DNA of 13,205 nucleotides. Origin: Bacillota bacterium (GTDB taxonomy: Bacteria; Bacillota_E; Symbiobacteriia; Symbiobacteriales; Symbiobacteriaceae). Made by a program: the position numbers and the translations under genes. The number at the start of each line of letters is the position of its first letter. The first letter of the stretch is position 1. The DNA lies in NCBI GenBank assembly GCA_003242675.1, contig QGVE01000071.1, forward strand, positions 1 through 13,205, written 5' to 3'. The notes beneath the pieces are model-generated. The model was not told the origin of the DNA, made no database searches, and was given only the letters and a program-made list of their open reading frames with translations. Positions 6,585-13,205 of this stretch are shown piece after piece.

Positions 6585-7196
6585 TCACCGCTCCACCGTC
6601 GTGGGCAGCCACGCCGGGCGGCGGGCCTCGTACGCCGCGATCTCAGCCTCATACTGCAGCGTCAGCCCGATGTCGTCCAGCCCGTGCAGCATCCGGTACC
6701 GCCGGTACTCGTCGATGGCGAACTCCGCCCGGAAGCCCGCCTCGTCCTCGACCACGCACCGCTCCAGGTCCACCGTGAGCCTGTACCCGGGCTGCTGCGC
6801 CCGGCGCATGAGCTCGTTCACCGCCTCCTCCGGCAGCACGACGGGCAGGAGGCCGTTCTGGAAGCAGTTGTTGTAGAAGATGTCCGCGAACGACGGGGCG
6901 ATGACCGCCCGGAAGCCGTAGTCGATGAGCGCCCACGGCGCATGCTCCCGGGAAGAGCCCGAACCGAAGTTGCGGCCGGCGATCAGGATCGTCGCGCCCG
7001 CGTACTGTGGCCGGTTCAGCACGAACTCTGGGTTCGGCGACCCGTCGGGCAGGTAGCGCCAGTCGTAGAACAGGAACTGGCCGAAGCCCGAGCGCTCGAT
7101 GCGCTTCAGGAACTGCTTCGGGATGATCTGGTCGGTGTCCACGTTCACCCGGTCCAGGGGGACCGCAATCCCCGTCTCCCGCACGAAGGGCCTCAC
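6585..7196 (-). CDS. leuD: 3-isopropylmalate dehydratase small subunit LeuD
   Basis: LeuD is the swivel-domain subunit that joins LeuC to form isopropylmalate isomerase, converting 2-isopropylmalate to 3-isopropylmalate in cytosolic leucine synthesis. The 203-residue product has the family start '[23 protein letters not shown]', the [12 protein letters not shown] segment and the conserved [17 protein letters not shown] loop at residues 74-90, then [17 protein letters not shown]. The length is normal for the bacterial form. The GTG at 7196 overlaps the leuC TGA by four bases (GTGA), which indicates translational coupling and fits the residue where family members begin. A longer upstream frame is only an open extension inside leuC. 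Confidence 0.96.
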   Translation of the reverse strand: MRPFVRETGIAVPLDRVNVDTDQIIPKQFLKRIERSGFGQFLFYDWRYLPDGSPNPEFVLNRPQYAGATILIAGRNFGSGSSREHAPWALIDYGFRAVIAPSFADIFYNNCFQNGLLPVVLPEEAVNELMRRAQQPGYRLTVDLERCVVEDEAGFRAEFAIDEYRRYRMLHGLDDIGLTLQYEAEIAAYEARRPAWLPTTVER

Positions 7197-8617
7197 CGCG
7201 CCACACCCCCTTCCGCCAGCAGCTCCCGCACGTCGACGAAGTGGCCGGCGATCGCCGCGGCCGCGGCCATGGCCGGGCTCACCAGGTGGGTGCGGCCGCC
7301 CTTGCCCTGCCGGCCTTCGAAGTTCCGGTTGGACGTGGACGCGCAGCGCTCCCCGGGGGCGAGGATGTCCTGGTTCATCCCCAGGCACATCGAGCAGCCG
7401 GGCTCCCGCCACTCAAAGCCCGCCTCCCGGAAGATCTGGTCCAGACCCTCCGCTTCCGCCTGAGCCTTCACCTGGCCCGAGCCGGGCACCACCATCGCGC
7501 GGACCCACGGCGCGACCTTCCGCCCCTTCACCACCGCGGCGGCGGCCCGCAGGTCCTCGATGCGCCCGTTGGTGCAGGAGCCGATGAAGACCCGGTCGAT
7601 GCGGATGTCCTGGATGCGCGTGCCGGGCTCCAGATCCATGTAGGCCAGGGCGGCCTCGGCCGCCTTCCGCTGCGCCGGATCGGCGAAGTCCCGCGGATCG
7701 GGCACCCGGCCCGTGACCGGGACGACCTGCCCGGGGTTCGTGCCCCAGGACACCATCGGGGCCAGCCGGCTGGCGTCGAACTCCACCACCCGGTCGTAGA
7801 CCGCGTCCGGATCCGAGGCGAGCTGGCGCCACTCCGCCACCGCCGCCTCCCACAGCTCCCCCTGCGGGGCATGGGGCCGGCCCTTCAGGTAGGCGAAGGT
7901 GGTCTCGTCCGGGGCGATCATGCCCGCACGGGCGCCGGCCTCGATGGACATGTTGCAGACCGTCAGCCGTCCCTCCATCGACAGCGAGCGGATGGCCTCG
8001 CCGGTGTACTCGACCACGTACCCGGTGGCGCCGTCCGTGCCGATCTCGGCGATGATGCCCAGGATCAGGTCTTTCGCCGTCGTGCCCGGCGGCAGCTGGC
8101 CGTTCACCCGGATCTCCATCACCTTCGGCTTGTGCTGCCAGAGGCACTGGGTGGCGAGGACGTGCTCCACCTCGCTGGTGCCGATGCCGAAGGCCAGCGC
8201 CCCGAAGGCGCCGTGGGTGGCGGTGTGGCTGTCGCCGCAGACGATCGTCATGCCCGGCTGGGTCAGCCCCAGCTCCGGGCCGATGACATGCACGATGCCC
8301 TGCAGCGGGCTGTGCAGGTCAAAGAGCCGCACGCCGAACTCCTCACAGTTCTGCGCCAGCGCCGCCATCTGCCGGGCGGCGATCTCGTCGGTCAGGGGCA
8401 GCGACCGGTCCGTCGTGGGCACGTTGTGGTCCATCGTGGCCAGCGTGAGGTCCGGCCGCCGGACCCTCCGCCCCGCCAGACGCAGCCCCTCGAACGCCTG
8501 GGGCGAGGTCACCTCGTGCACCAGGTGGAGGTCGATGTAGAGCAGGTCCGGCTTCCCCGGCTCCCGGCGCACCACGTGCCGCTCCCAGATCTTGTCCAGC
8601 ATGGTCTGTCCGCTCAT
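7193..8617 (-). CDS. leuC: 3-isopropylmalate dehydratase large subunit LeuC
   Basis: LeuC is the catalytic [4Fe-4S] subunit of isopropylmalate isomerase in the leucine pathway. The 474-residue product carries GDSHTATHG (128-136) and the three cluster cysteines: Cys348 in GSCTNGR, and Cys408 and Cys411 in GCSMCLGMN. It also has the late motif [24 protein letters not shown]. The length matches the bacterial large-subunit form. ATG 8617 is chosen because AGAGGGGG ends six bases before it; the in-frame ATG 8623 touches that site, giving two extra residues if used. leuD overlaps its stop. The gene is divergent from a LysR-type regulator, which probably controls it. leuA and leuB are not adjacent. 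Confidence 0.97.
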   Translation of the reverse strand: MSGQTMLDKIWERHVVRREPGKPDLLYIDLHLVHEVTSPQAFEGLRLAGRRVRRPDLTLATMDHNVPTTDRSLPLTDEIAARQMAALAQNCEEFGVRLFDLHSPLQGIVHVIGPELGLTQPGMTIVCGDSHTATHGAFGALAFGIGTSEVEHVLATQCLWQHKPKVMEIRVNGQLPPGTTAKDLILGIIAEIGTDGATGYVVEYTGEAIRSLSMEGRLTVCNMSIEAGARAGMIAPDETTFAYLKGRPHAPQGELWEAAVAEWRQLASDPDAVYDRVVEFDASRLAPMVSWGTNPGQVVPVTGRVPDPRDFADPAQRKAAEAALAYMDLEPGTRIQDIRIDRVFIGSCTNGRIEDLRAAAAVVKGRKVAPWVRAMVVPGSGQVKAQAEAEGLDQIFREAGFEWREPGCSMCLGMNQDILAPGERCASTSNRNFEGRQGKGGRTHLVSPAMAAAAAIAGHFVDVRELLAEGGVAR

Positions 8618-8716
8618 GGCCATCCCCCTCTTACCCCATAGATACCCTGGCTTGAACCAGAACTCCAACATATGATAACTATGAGGGTGATAGGTTCTAA
8701 CTATGGAGGGGCACGC
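8618..8716. promoter_or_regulatory. leuC / lysR-type divergent control region
   Basis: This 99-bp gap is the most AT-rich stretch around here and must hold both promoters. TAACTATG occurs twice (8676-8683 and 8698-8705), spaced by 22 bases. The sequence AACTAT-N7-ATAGGTT (8677-8696) is an imperfect dyad of the T-N11-A kind bound by LysR-type regulators. A possible regulator promoter is TTGAAC (8652) with GATAAC 16 bases on. For leuC, TTGGAG on the minus strand with a weak TATCTA box 18 bases on is possible. The assignment is inferential. Confidence 0.5.
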
Positions 8717-9631
8717 GTGGAGCTGCATCACCTGCGCTACTTCGTCTCCGTCGCCCGGCATCGCAACTTCACCCGCGCAGCGGCCGAGCACATGGTCGCC
8801 CAGCCTTCGCTCAGCCAGCAGATCCGCCGGCTGGAGGAGGAGCTGGGCACGCTGCTCTTCGACCGCAGCCGGACGCCGGTCCGGCTGACGGACGCCGGCG
8901 AGGCGCTCCTGCCGTATGCGGAGGCGATCCTGCGGCAGGTGGAGGCCGCCCGGGCCGCGGTGGAGGAGCGGATCGGCCTGCGCTCCGGTCGGCTGGTCCT
9001 GGGCAGCCTGCCGGTGACGGGTTCCCGCGTCCTGCCGCGGGCGATCACCGCCTACCGGCGGCGCTACCCGGGGATCCAGATCACCCTGCGGGAGGAGTCG
9101 ACCCAGCGGCTGACCGAGCTGGCCCTCGCGGGCGAGACGGACCTCACGCTGACGACGCTGCCGGTGGGCAGCGATGAGCTGGCCTGGCAGCCGCTGCTCA
9201 CGGAGCCGATCCTGCTGGCGCTGCCGCCGGACCACCCGCTCGCGCAGGAGTGGCTGAAGGCGCAGGGCAGCGCTGCGGCGCCCGCAGTACCCCTTTCCGC
9301 CGTCGCCGACGAGCCATTTCTCATCATGAAGCCGGGCTACGGCTTCCGCGACCTGGTCCTGGCCGCCTGCCGCGCAGCCGGTTTCACGCCCCAGATCGCC
9401 TTCGAGTCGGCCCAGATCGAGACGCTGCAGGCGATGGTGGCCGCCGGCCTGGGGGTGACGCTGGTGCCGCAGATGGCCGTGGACCGCACTCTCCAGCCTT
9501 CGCCGGTGTTCGTCCCCATCGCGGGCGAGCCGCTCACGCGGACCCTCGCGCTGGCCTGGCGGCGCGACCGGCCGCTGCCCCGGTCGGCCCAGGCGTTTCT
9601 GGAGCTGGCGTCAGAACTTTGGCCACAGTAG
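8717..9631 (+). CDS. LysR-family transcriptional regulator
   Basis: The 304-residue product starts [24 protein letters not shown], followed by [22 protein letters not shown] and [14 protein letters not shown]: the winged helix-turn-helix of LysR regulators (residues 1-60) and its linker helix. Residues about 90-295 form the periplasmic-binding-like effector domain ([10 protein letters not shown]..., [22 protein letters not shown]). GTG 8717 is chosen because GGAGG lies seven bases before it and family members begin here; an upstream in-frame ATG at 8672 would lie in the control region. Being divergent from leuCD, it probably regulates that operon, perhaps in response to a leucine-pathway intermediate, and itself. 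The effector is unknown. Confidence 0.93.
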   Translation: MELHHLRYFVSVARHRNFTRAAAEHMVAQPSLSQQIRRLEEELGTLLFDRSRTPVRLTDAGEALLPYAEAILRQVEAARAAVEERIGLRSGRLVLGSLPVTGSRVLPRAITAYRRRYPGIQITLREESTQRLTELALAGETDLTLTTLPVGSDELAWQPLLTEPILLALPPDHPLAQEWLKAQGSAAAPAVPLSAVADEPFLIMKPGYGFRDLVLAACRAAGFTPQIAFESAQIETLQAMVAAGLGVTLVPQMAVDRTLQPSPVFVPIAGEPLTRTLALAWRRDRPLPRSAQAFLELASELWPQ

Positions 9632-9713
9632 CGCATTTTCCATCCAATGGCTGAAACCCGGACGCTGTCCCGTTCGTCTGTACAGGTGAAAGAGCCCTGG
9701 GGGAGGCGATCCC

Positions 9714-9986
9714 ATGCACAAGAGCTTCCAGCGCTGGATGCTCATCTGCACCGACTGCGCGTACATCCTGGCCGCCGCCCTGGTGGTCTGGGCCGTCCCC
9801 CTGCTCTACGATTTCGGGCCGCTCGCCGTGCTGCCCTACGTGGGCATCGCGGGGATGGTCTGGTCGGCAGTGACCGCGGGTGGCCTGGCCGTCATCTGGT
9901 TCCGCCACGAGTGGCCGGAGTCCCGGCTCCGCGCCCGGCTTTCGGCGTGGATCCGCCGGCCGGTGTGGCAGGAAAGAGAAGCCTGA
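9714..9986 (+). CDS. Small two-helix membrane protein
   Basis: The 90-residue product has two predicted membrane helices (about residues 8-32 and 39-63) and a basic, Arg/Trp-rich C-terminal tail (RLRARLSAWIRRPVW) that probably faces the cytoplasm. GGGGGAGG lies seven bases before the ATG, and a terminator follows about 40 bases after the stop, so it looks like a real gene. It could share a transcript with the LysR-type gene 82 bases upstream. I do not recognise a family. Confidence 0.7.
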   Translation: MHKSFQRWMLICTDCAYILAAALVVWAVPLLYDFGPLAVLPYVGIAGMVWSAVTAGGLAVIWFRHEWPESRLRARLSAWIRRPVWQEREA

Positions 9987-10023
9987 TTTGCGGTTCTGCA
10001 CCGAATCGTGTATCCTAGAAGGG

Positions 10024-10055
10024 ACCCCGGCCTGTGGGTGGGCCGGGGTTCTTTG
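10024..10055 (+). terminator. Rho-independent terminator
   Basis: ACCCCGGCC (10024-10032) and GGCCGGGGT (10041-10049) form a 9-bp stem around an eight-base loop, followed by TCTTTGATT. It lies 37 bases beyond the two-helix membrane protein gene. Confidence 0.8.
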
Positions 10056-10086
10056 ATTGATGCCCGTGGGGGCGGGGGTGCGGGGG

Positions 10087-10275
10087 ATGCAGCGCCACAT
10101 CGTTCTGCGGCTGCTGTGGTATTATGTGGGGCTTGTCATCGCCTGCCTGGGGTACGCCCTGGTGATCGCGCCGGGGCTCGCCGCTGATCGGCGCCTGTCC
10201 CGCCTGCGCCCGCTGCACGGGATCGTGCGGCCGGTGCCGCTGCGGTCGGCGCCGCCGGCGCAGTTGCGGGGATGA
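10087..10275 (+). CDS. Possible tiny single-helix membrane protein
   Basis: From ATG 10087 the frame encodes 62 residues: MQRHIVLRLLWYYVGLVIAC, a continuing hydrophobic segment to about residue 30, then a basic tail (AADRRLSRLRPLHGIVRPVPLR). The G-rich sequence before the ATG can only loosely act as a ribosome binding site. In-frame starts at 10057 (TTG) and 10060 (ATG) would add up to ten residues. It sits alone between two terminators, so it needs its own promoter. No family is recognised, and it could be a chance frame. Confidence 0.45.
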   Translation: MQRHIVLRLLWYYVGLVIACLGYALVIAPGLAADRRLSRLRPLHGIVRPVPLRSAPPAQLRG

Positions 10276-10348
10276 CGGCGCACTCACCGGCATTTCCGGA
10301 TCACGCTGCGCCGCGACAGGCGTCCGGTGCGAAAGCCCTGAGTACACC

Positions 10349-10378
10349 AACCCCGGCCCAAAGCGGGCCGGGGTTTGC
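10349..10378. terminator. Bidirectional hairpin terminator
   Basis: AACCCCGGCCC (10349-10359) and GGGCCGGGGTT (10365-10375) make a perfect 11-bp stem with the five-base loop AAAGC. It is followed by T on the plus side, and on the minus side by TTGGTGT. It lies between the small plus-strand gene and the end of the minus-strand transketolase gene. The stem core CCCCGGCC is the same as in the terminator at 10024. Confidence 0.75.
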
Positions 10379-10423
10379 GCGCGCTATATAAAACAGGTGC
10401 GTCGGATTGCGTCAAGACTGGGG

Positions 10424-10483
10424 ATCCGCGCTACCCCGCCAGCCGCGGGTGTCCGGGCGGGAATCCGCGCTACCCGGCCAGCC
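10424..10483. repeat. 21-bp direct duplication across the transketolase stop
   Basis: ATCCGCGCTACCC, then C or G, then GCCAGCC occurs at 10424-10444 and 10463-10483, 39 bases apart with one mismatch. The second copy contains the transketolase stop codon (CTA on the plus strand at 10470-10472) and its last codons. The first lies in the downstream spacer. Confidence 0.7.
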
Positions 10484-12497
10484 ACTCGGCGACCCGCGCC
10501 GCGACCTGCGCCGGGGTGAACCCGAACTTCTCCGCCAGCACGGCAGCGGGGGCGGAGGCGCCGAAGTCCTCGTGGCCGATGGCCAAGCCGTCACGGCCGA
10601 TGATCTGGTACCAGCCGTCCGTCCGGCCCGCCTCGATGGCGGCCAGCCGGCCCACCAGCACCTGCTCCCGGTACTCCCGGGGCTGGCGCAGGAAGAGCTC
10701 GACCGAGGGCATCGAGACGACCCGCACGTGAATCCCCTGCTGCGCCAGCAGCTTCTGCGCCTCGACGGCGAGCCCCACCTCGGACCCGGTGGCGATCAAG
10801 GTCGCTACAGGGTTTTCGGCGTCGGAGAGCACGTAGCCGCCCTTCCACACGTCCCGGATCTCAAAGCCCGTGGGCCGCGAGAGCAGCGGCACCGCCTGCC
10901 GGGTGAGGGCCAGGATCGTCGGCTCCTTCGCCTCCATGAGGGCGTAGGCCCAGGCCATGGCGGTCTCCAGGCCGTCGGCCGGGCGGAACAGCGTGACGTG
11001 CGGGATCATCCGCAGGGACCAGAGGTGCTCGACGGGCTGGTGCGTCGGACCGTCCTCGCCCAGGAAGAAGGAGTCGTGGGTGAAGACGAAGATCGAGGGC
11101 ACCTGCATGAGCGCCGCCAGCCGGATCGGGGGGCGCATGTAGTCGGAGAAGACCAGGAACGTCGCGCCGAAGGCCCGGAAGCCGCCGTAGAGGACGACGC
11201 CGTTGACGATCGCGCCCATCGCGTGCTCCCGCACGCCGAAGTGGAAGTTGCGGCCCGTCCAGGAGAACACGTACTCGTCGATCCGGCCCTCGGGGCCGAT
11301 GTCGCCGCCGCCCTTGATCGTCGTCAGGTTCGACTCCGCCAGGTCGGCCGACCCGCCCACCAGGCTCGGCACCAGCGCCGCCGCCCGCTGGATCACCATC
11401 TCGGAGTACTTCCGGGTCGCCAGCGGCTTGTCGCTCTTCGCCGCCTCCACCAGCTGGACGTCCAGGTCCGCCGGGACCATGAGGTTCTTGTGCTGGTCCC
11501 AGAGCTGGGCCTTGTCCGGGTGGGCCTTCCGCCAGGCGTCGAACCGCTCCTGCCACCGCCGGGCCTCCGCCTGCTTCTCCGCCTTCAGCTCCGCGAAGAA
11601 CGCCCGCACCTCGTCGGGCACGTAGAACGCGGGCTCCTGCGGCCAGCCGAGGGCCTCCTTGGTGAGCCGGACCTCCTCCGGCCCCAGCGGCGCCCCGTGG
11701 GCGACCGCCTTGCCGGCCTTGTTCGGCGCCCCGTGGGCGAGGACGGTGCGGCAGATGATCAGCGAGGGCTTGTCCTTGACCGCCTGCGCCCGCTCGATGG
11801 CCGCCGCAATCGCCAGGTGGTCGTGGCCATCGCACCGGTCCACGTGCCAGCCGTAGGACTCGAACCGCTTGGCCACGTCCTCCCGGAAGGCGATGTCGGT
11901 GTTGCCCTCGATGGAGATCTCATTGTCGTCGTACAGGAAGATCAGCCGGCCCAGCTTCCACTGGCCCGCCAGCGCGGCGGCCTCGGCCACGACCCCCTCC
12001 ATCAGGTCCCCGTCGCCGCAGATGCCGTAGATGTAGTGGTCCACGGGCTGGAAGTCCGACGTGTTCACCCGGGCGGCCAGCATCTCCGCGGCCGCCGCCA
12101 TGCCCACCGCGTGGGCGATGCCCTGGCCCAGGGGGCCGGTCGTCACCTCGACGCCGGGGGTGTGGCCGTACTCGGGATGGCCGGGCGTCCGGCTGCCCCA
12201 CTGCCGGAAGGACTGGATCTGATCCATGTCCAGGTCGTAGCCCGCCAGGTGGAGCAGGGCGTAGAGCAGCATGGACCCGTGACCGTTGGAGAGGATGAAG
12301 CGGTCCCGGTTGGGCCAGTCCGGATTGTCCGGGTCGAACCGCAGGAACTGGGTCCAGAGCACGAAGGCCATGTCGGCGCAGCCCATCGGCGCCCCGGGAT
12401 GGCCGGACTTGGCCTTCTCGATCGCGTCCACCGCGAGCATCTTGATGGTGTTCACAATCTGCTGCCGCAGTTCAGGCTTGATGCTGGCGACTTGCAC
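10470..12497 (-). CDS. tkt: Transketolase
   Basis: Transketolase moves two-carbon units between sugar phosphates in the non-oxidative pentose phosphate pathway, using thiamine diphosphate and a divalent metal in the cytosol. The 675-residue product is the usual full length. It has SGHPGAPMG with His33, the thiamine-diphosphate motif GDGDLMEG (161-168) ending in the YDDN segment, the catalytic Glu424 in [10 protein letters not shown], and [12 protein letters not shown] (481-492) with the substrate-contacting His486. The C-terminal domain has the [13 protein letters not shown] motif. GTG 12497 is chosen because AAGGAGG lies about ten bases upstream; ATG is not available nearby. It appears to be a single-gene unit. 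The upstream gene is separated by a hairpin at 12570-12592. Confidence 0.97.
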   Translation of the reverse strand: MQVASIKPELRQQIVNTIKMLAVDAIEKAKSGHPGAPMGCADMAFVLWTQFLRFDPDNPDWPNRDRFILSNGHGSMLLYALLHLAGYDLDMDQIQSFRQWGSRTPGHPEYGHTPGVEVTTGPLGQGIAHAVGMAAAAEMLAARVNTSDFQPVDHYIYGICGDGDLMEGVVAEAAALAGQWKLGRLIFLYDDNEISIEGNTDIAFREDVAKRFESYGWHVDRCDGHDHLAIAAAIERAQAVKDKPSLIICRTVLAHGAPNKAGKAVAHGAPLGPEEVRLTKEALGWPQEPAFYVPDEVRAFFAELKAEKQAEARRWQERFDAWRKAHPDKAQLWDQHKNLMVPADLDVQLVEAAKSDKPLATRKYSEMVIQRAAALVPSLVGGSADLAESNLTTIKGGGDIGPEGRIDEYVFSWTGRNFHFGVREHAMGAIVNGVVLYGGFRAFGATFLVFSDYMRPPIRLAALMQVPSIFVFTHDSFFLGEDGPTHQPVEHLWSLRMIPHVTLFRPADGLETAMAWAYALMEAKEPTILALTRQAVPLLSRPTGFEIRDVWKGGYVLSDAENPVATLIATGSEVGLAVEAQKLLAQQGIHVRVVSMPSVELFLRQPREYREQVLVGRLAAIEAGRTDGWYQIIGRDGLAIGHEDFGASAPAAVLAEKFGFTPAQVAARVAEWLAG

Positions 12498-12569
12498 GGC
12501 GAAGCAAACCTCCTTACCTGGACGGTCGAACCATCTACCTTCACTACCTTACCATTAAACCGCGCACGA

Positions 12570-12592
12570 GGGGAAGCCAGTTTGGCTTCCCC
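12570..12592 (-). terminator. Hairpin after the Gly-rich protein gene
   Basis: GGGGAAGCCA (12570-12579) and TGGCTTCCCC (12583-12592) make a perfect 10-bp stem around GTT. It lies 18 bases past the stop of the minus-strand gene ending at 12611 and just before the transketolase upstream region. No T-run follows directly (TCGTGCGCGGTTT), so it may be a weak terminator. Confidence 0.6.
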
Positions 12593-12610
12593 CCATAGCA
12601 TGCGCGAGCG

Positions 12611-13205
12611 CTATCGCCACCTTCCGCCGCCGCCGGACCCGCGGCCCCCGCCGAAGTGGCCGCCTCCGCCCGAGCCGCGCGGGCCGCCGCCGAACCCTCC
12701 GCCGCCGCCCGAGCCGCGGCCGCCGAAGCCGCCGCCCCCGAAGCCGCCGAACCCGCCCCGGGGACCCGAGCTGCGCCGGAGCGCCTGCGCCGCGGCCGCC
12801 GCCACCAGCATCTGCCGGCGCCGCTCCTCGGCGAGATAGCGCTGGTAGGCCGCCACGAGCGCCCGTGCGCTCCGCAAGGCCGCCTCCGCCTCGGCCAGGG
12901 CCTGATCGTACCGGCCCTCCGCCAGGGCCCGTTCGGCGGCGTCCAGGGACCGCTGCATGGCCTGGGCCGCGCCCGGGTTGAACCGGCTGTGGACCAGGGC
13001 CGCGGCCGCCTCGGACCGCGCCTGCCGGAGGCGGGCCCGCGCCTCGTCCGCCCGGCGGACCAGCTCCTCCACCGAGCGGCGCAGGCCGGCCGCCAGATCC
13101 GCGGCCGCGGGCGCCCCCCGGGCCCCCCTCCCGCCCGCCCCCCGCCGCCCCCCCCCCCAGGCCTCCCCCCAGCCAGCGCCGCCTCCACCCCCCCCCCCCC
13201 CTCTC
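12611..13205 (-). CDS. C-terminal part of a Gly-rich-tailed protein, possibly TPM-domain family
   Basis: The frame is open from the TGA-side end at 12611 to the window edge. A GTG at 13072 would give 153 residues. The residues before it (DLAAGLRRS) continue the same helical pattern, so the gene probably starts outside the window. Residues equivalent to 1-95 from that GTG are Ala/Arg/Glu-rich and helical, perhaps coiled coil (RRADEARARLRQARSEAAAA, LDAAERALAEGRYDQALAEA). Then comes QMLVAAAAAQALRRSS and a Gly/Phe/Ser tail of about 50 residues ending GGGGRWR. Such tails are typical of TPM-domain (YgcG-like) membrane proteins, but the TPM domain itself is not visible here. The reading beyond about 13120 runs through C-homopolymers and is unreliable. 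Confidence 0.6.
   Translation of the reverse strand, partial: RGGGGGGGGAGWGEAWGGGRRGAGGRGARGAPAAADLAAGLRRSVEELVRRADEARARLRQARSEAAAALVHSRFNPGAAQAMQRSLDAAERALAEGRYDQALAEAEAALRSARALVAAYQRYLAEERRRQMLVAAAAAQALRRSSGPRGGFGGFGGGGFGGRGSGGGGGFGGGPRGSGGGGHFGGGRGSGGGGRWR

Noticed and set aside
5856..7463. A 535-codon plus-strand frame crossing the hairpin array into leuD
   Set aside because: It runs antisense through leuD, is very rich in Arg, Pro and Ser, and has no ribosome binding site; long open frames are expected at this GC content.
8618..8716. T-box or leucine leader in front of leuC
   Set aside because: The leader is under 100 bases and has no leucine-codon-rich peptide, no T-box sequence and no terminator/antiterminator hairpins.
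7193..9235. Long N-terminal extension of LeuC into the regulator gene
   Set aside because: Residues before ATG 8617 are antisense to the LysR-type gene; the ribosome binding site and family length support the shorter start.
10407..12839. An 810-codon plus-strand open frame over transketolase
   Set aside because: It is the antisense shadow of a clearly identified transketolase gene; its product is Arg/Gly/Pro/Val-rich with no domain.

Overview
This is a GC-rich bacterial window. Strong GGAGG-type ribosome binding sites, frequent GTG starts, intrinsic terminators and lipoproteins with clear lipoboxes suggest a high-GC Firmicute; Symbiobacterium or a relative is my best guess, from style and gene content only. 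Both edges cut through genes. The right edge runs into C-rich homopolymers that may be a poor contig end.

Left part (1-5113). A membrane-protein tail (1-87) is followed by a decayed minus-strand remnant of an isoprenylcysteine-methyltransferase-like (ICMT) protein (about 135-260), a shortened macro-domain protein (381-806) and a small EamA-type transporter (861-1277). These end at a convergent hairpin (1331-1363). Four minus-strand genes follow: a lipoprotein (1462-2508), an unrecognised protein whose 5' end lies in a 20-bp palindromic tandem repeat (2593-2970), a VOC-DinB fusion (3083-3910) and a second lipoprotein (4082-5113).

Middle (5114-6584). About 1.47 kb has no credible gene. It holds five copies of a 48-base hairpin element, plus one degenerate copy, at regular distances of 224, 223, 209 and 210 bases. 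The last four copies alternate between two sequence types, and similarity extends a little into their flanks. This looks like an old tandem duplication in which the hairpins changed less than the sequence between them. It is the most unusual feature here.

Right part (6585-13205). leuC and leuD, the two subunits of 3-isopropylmalate dehydratase of leucine biosynthesis, overlap by four bases and end at an intrinsic terminator. They are divergent from a LysR-type regulator gene, and the shared intergenic region carries a 22-bp-spaced direct repeat and a LysR-like dyad. leuA and leuB are not in the window. Two tiny membrane-protein genes follow, separated by terminators with the same stem core. 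A complete transketolase gene on the minus strand comes next. Last is a 3'-terminal gene fragment with a helical segment and a Gly-rich tail, resembling the end of TPM-domain membrane proteins.

The central-metabolism genes (leuCD, tkt) look intact and ordinary. The accessory left half and the hairpin region hold most of the decay, repeats and unexplained structure.
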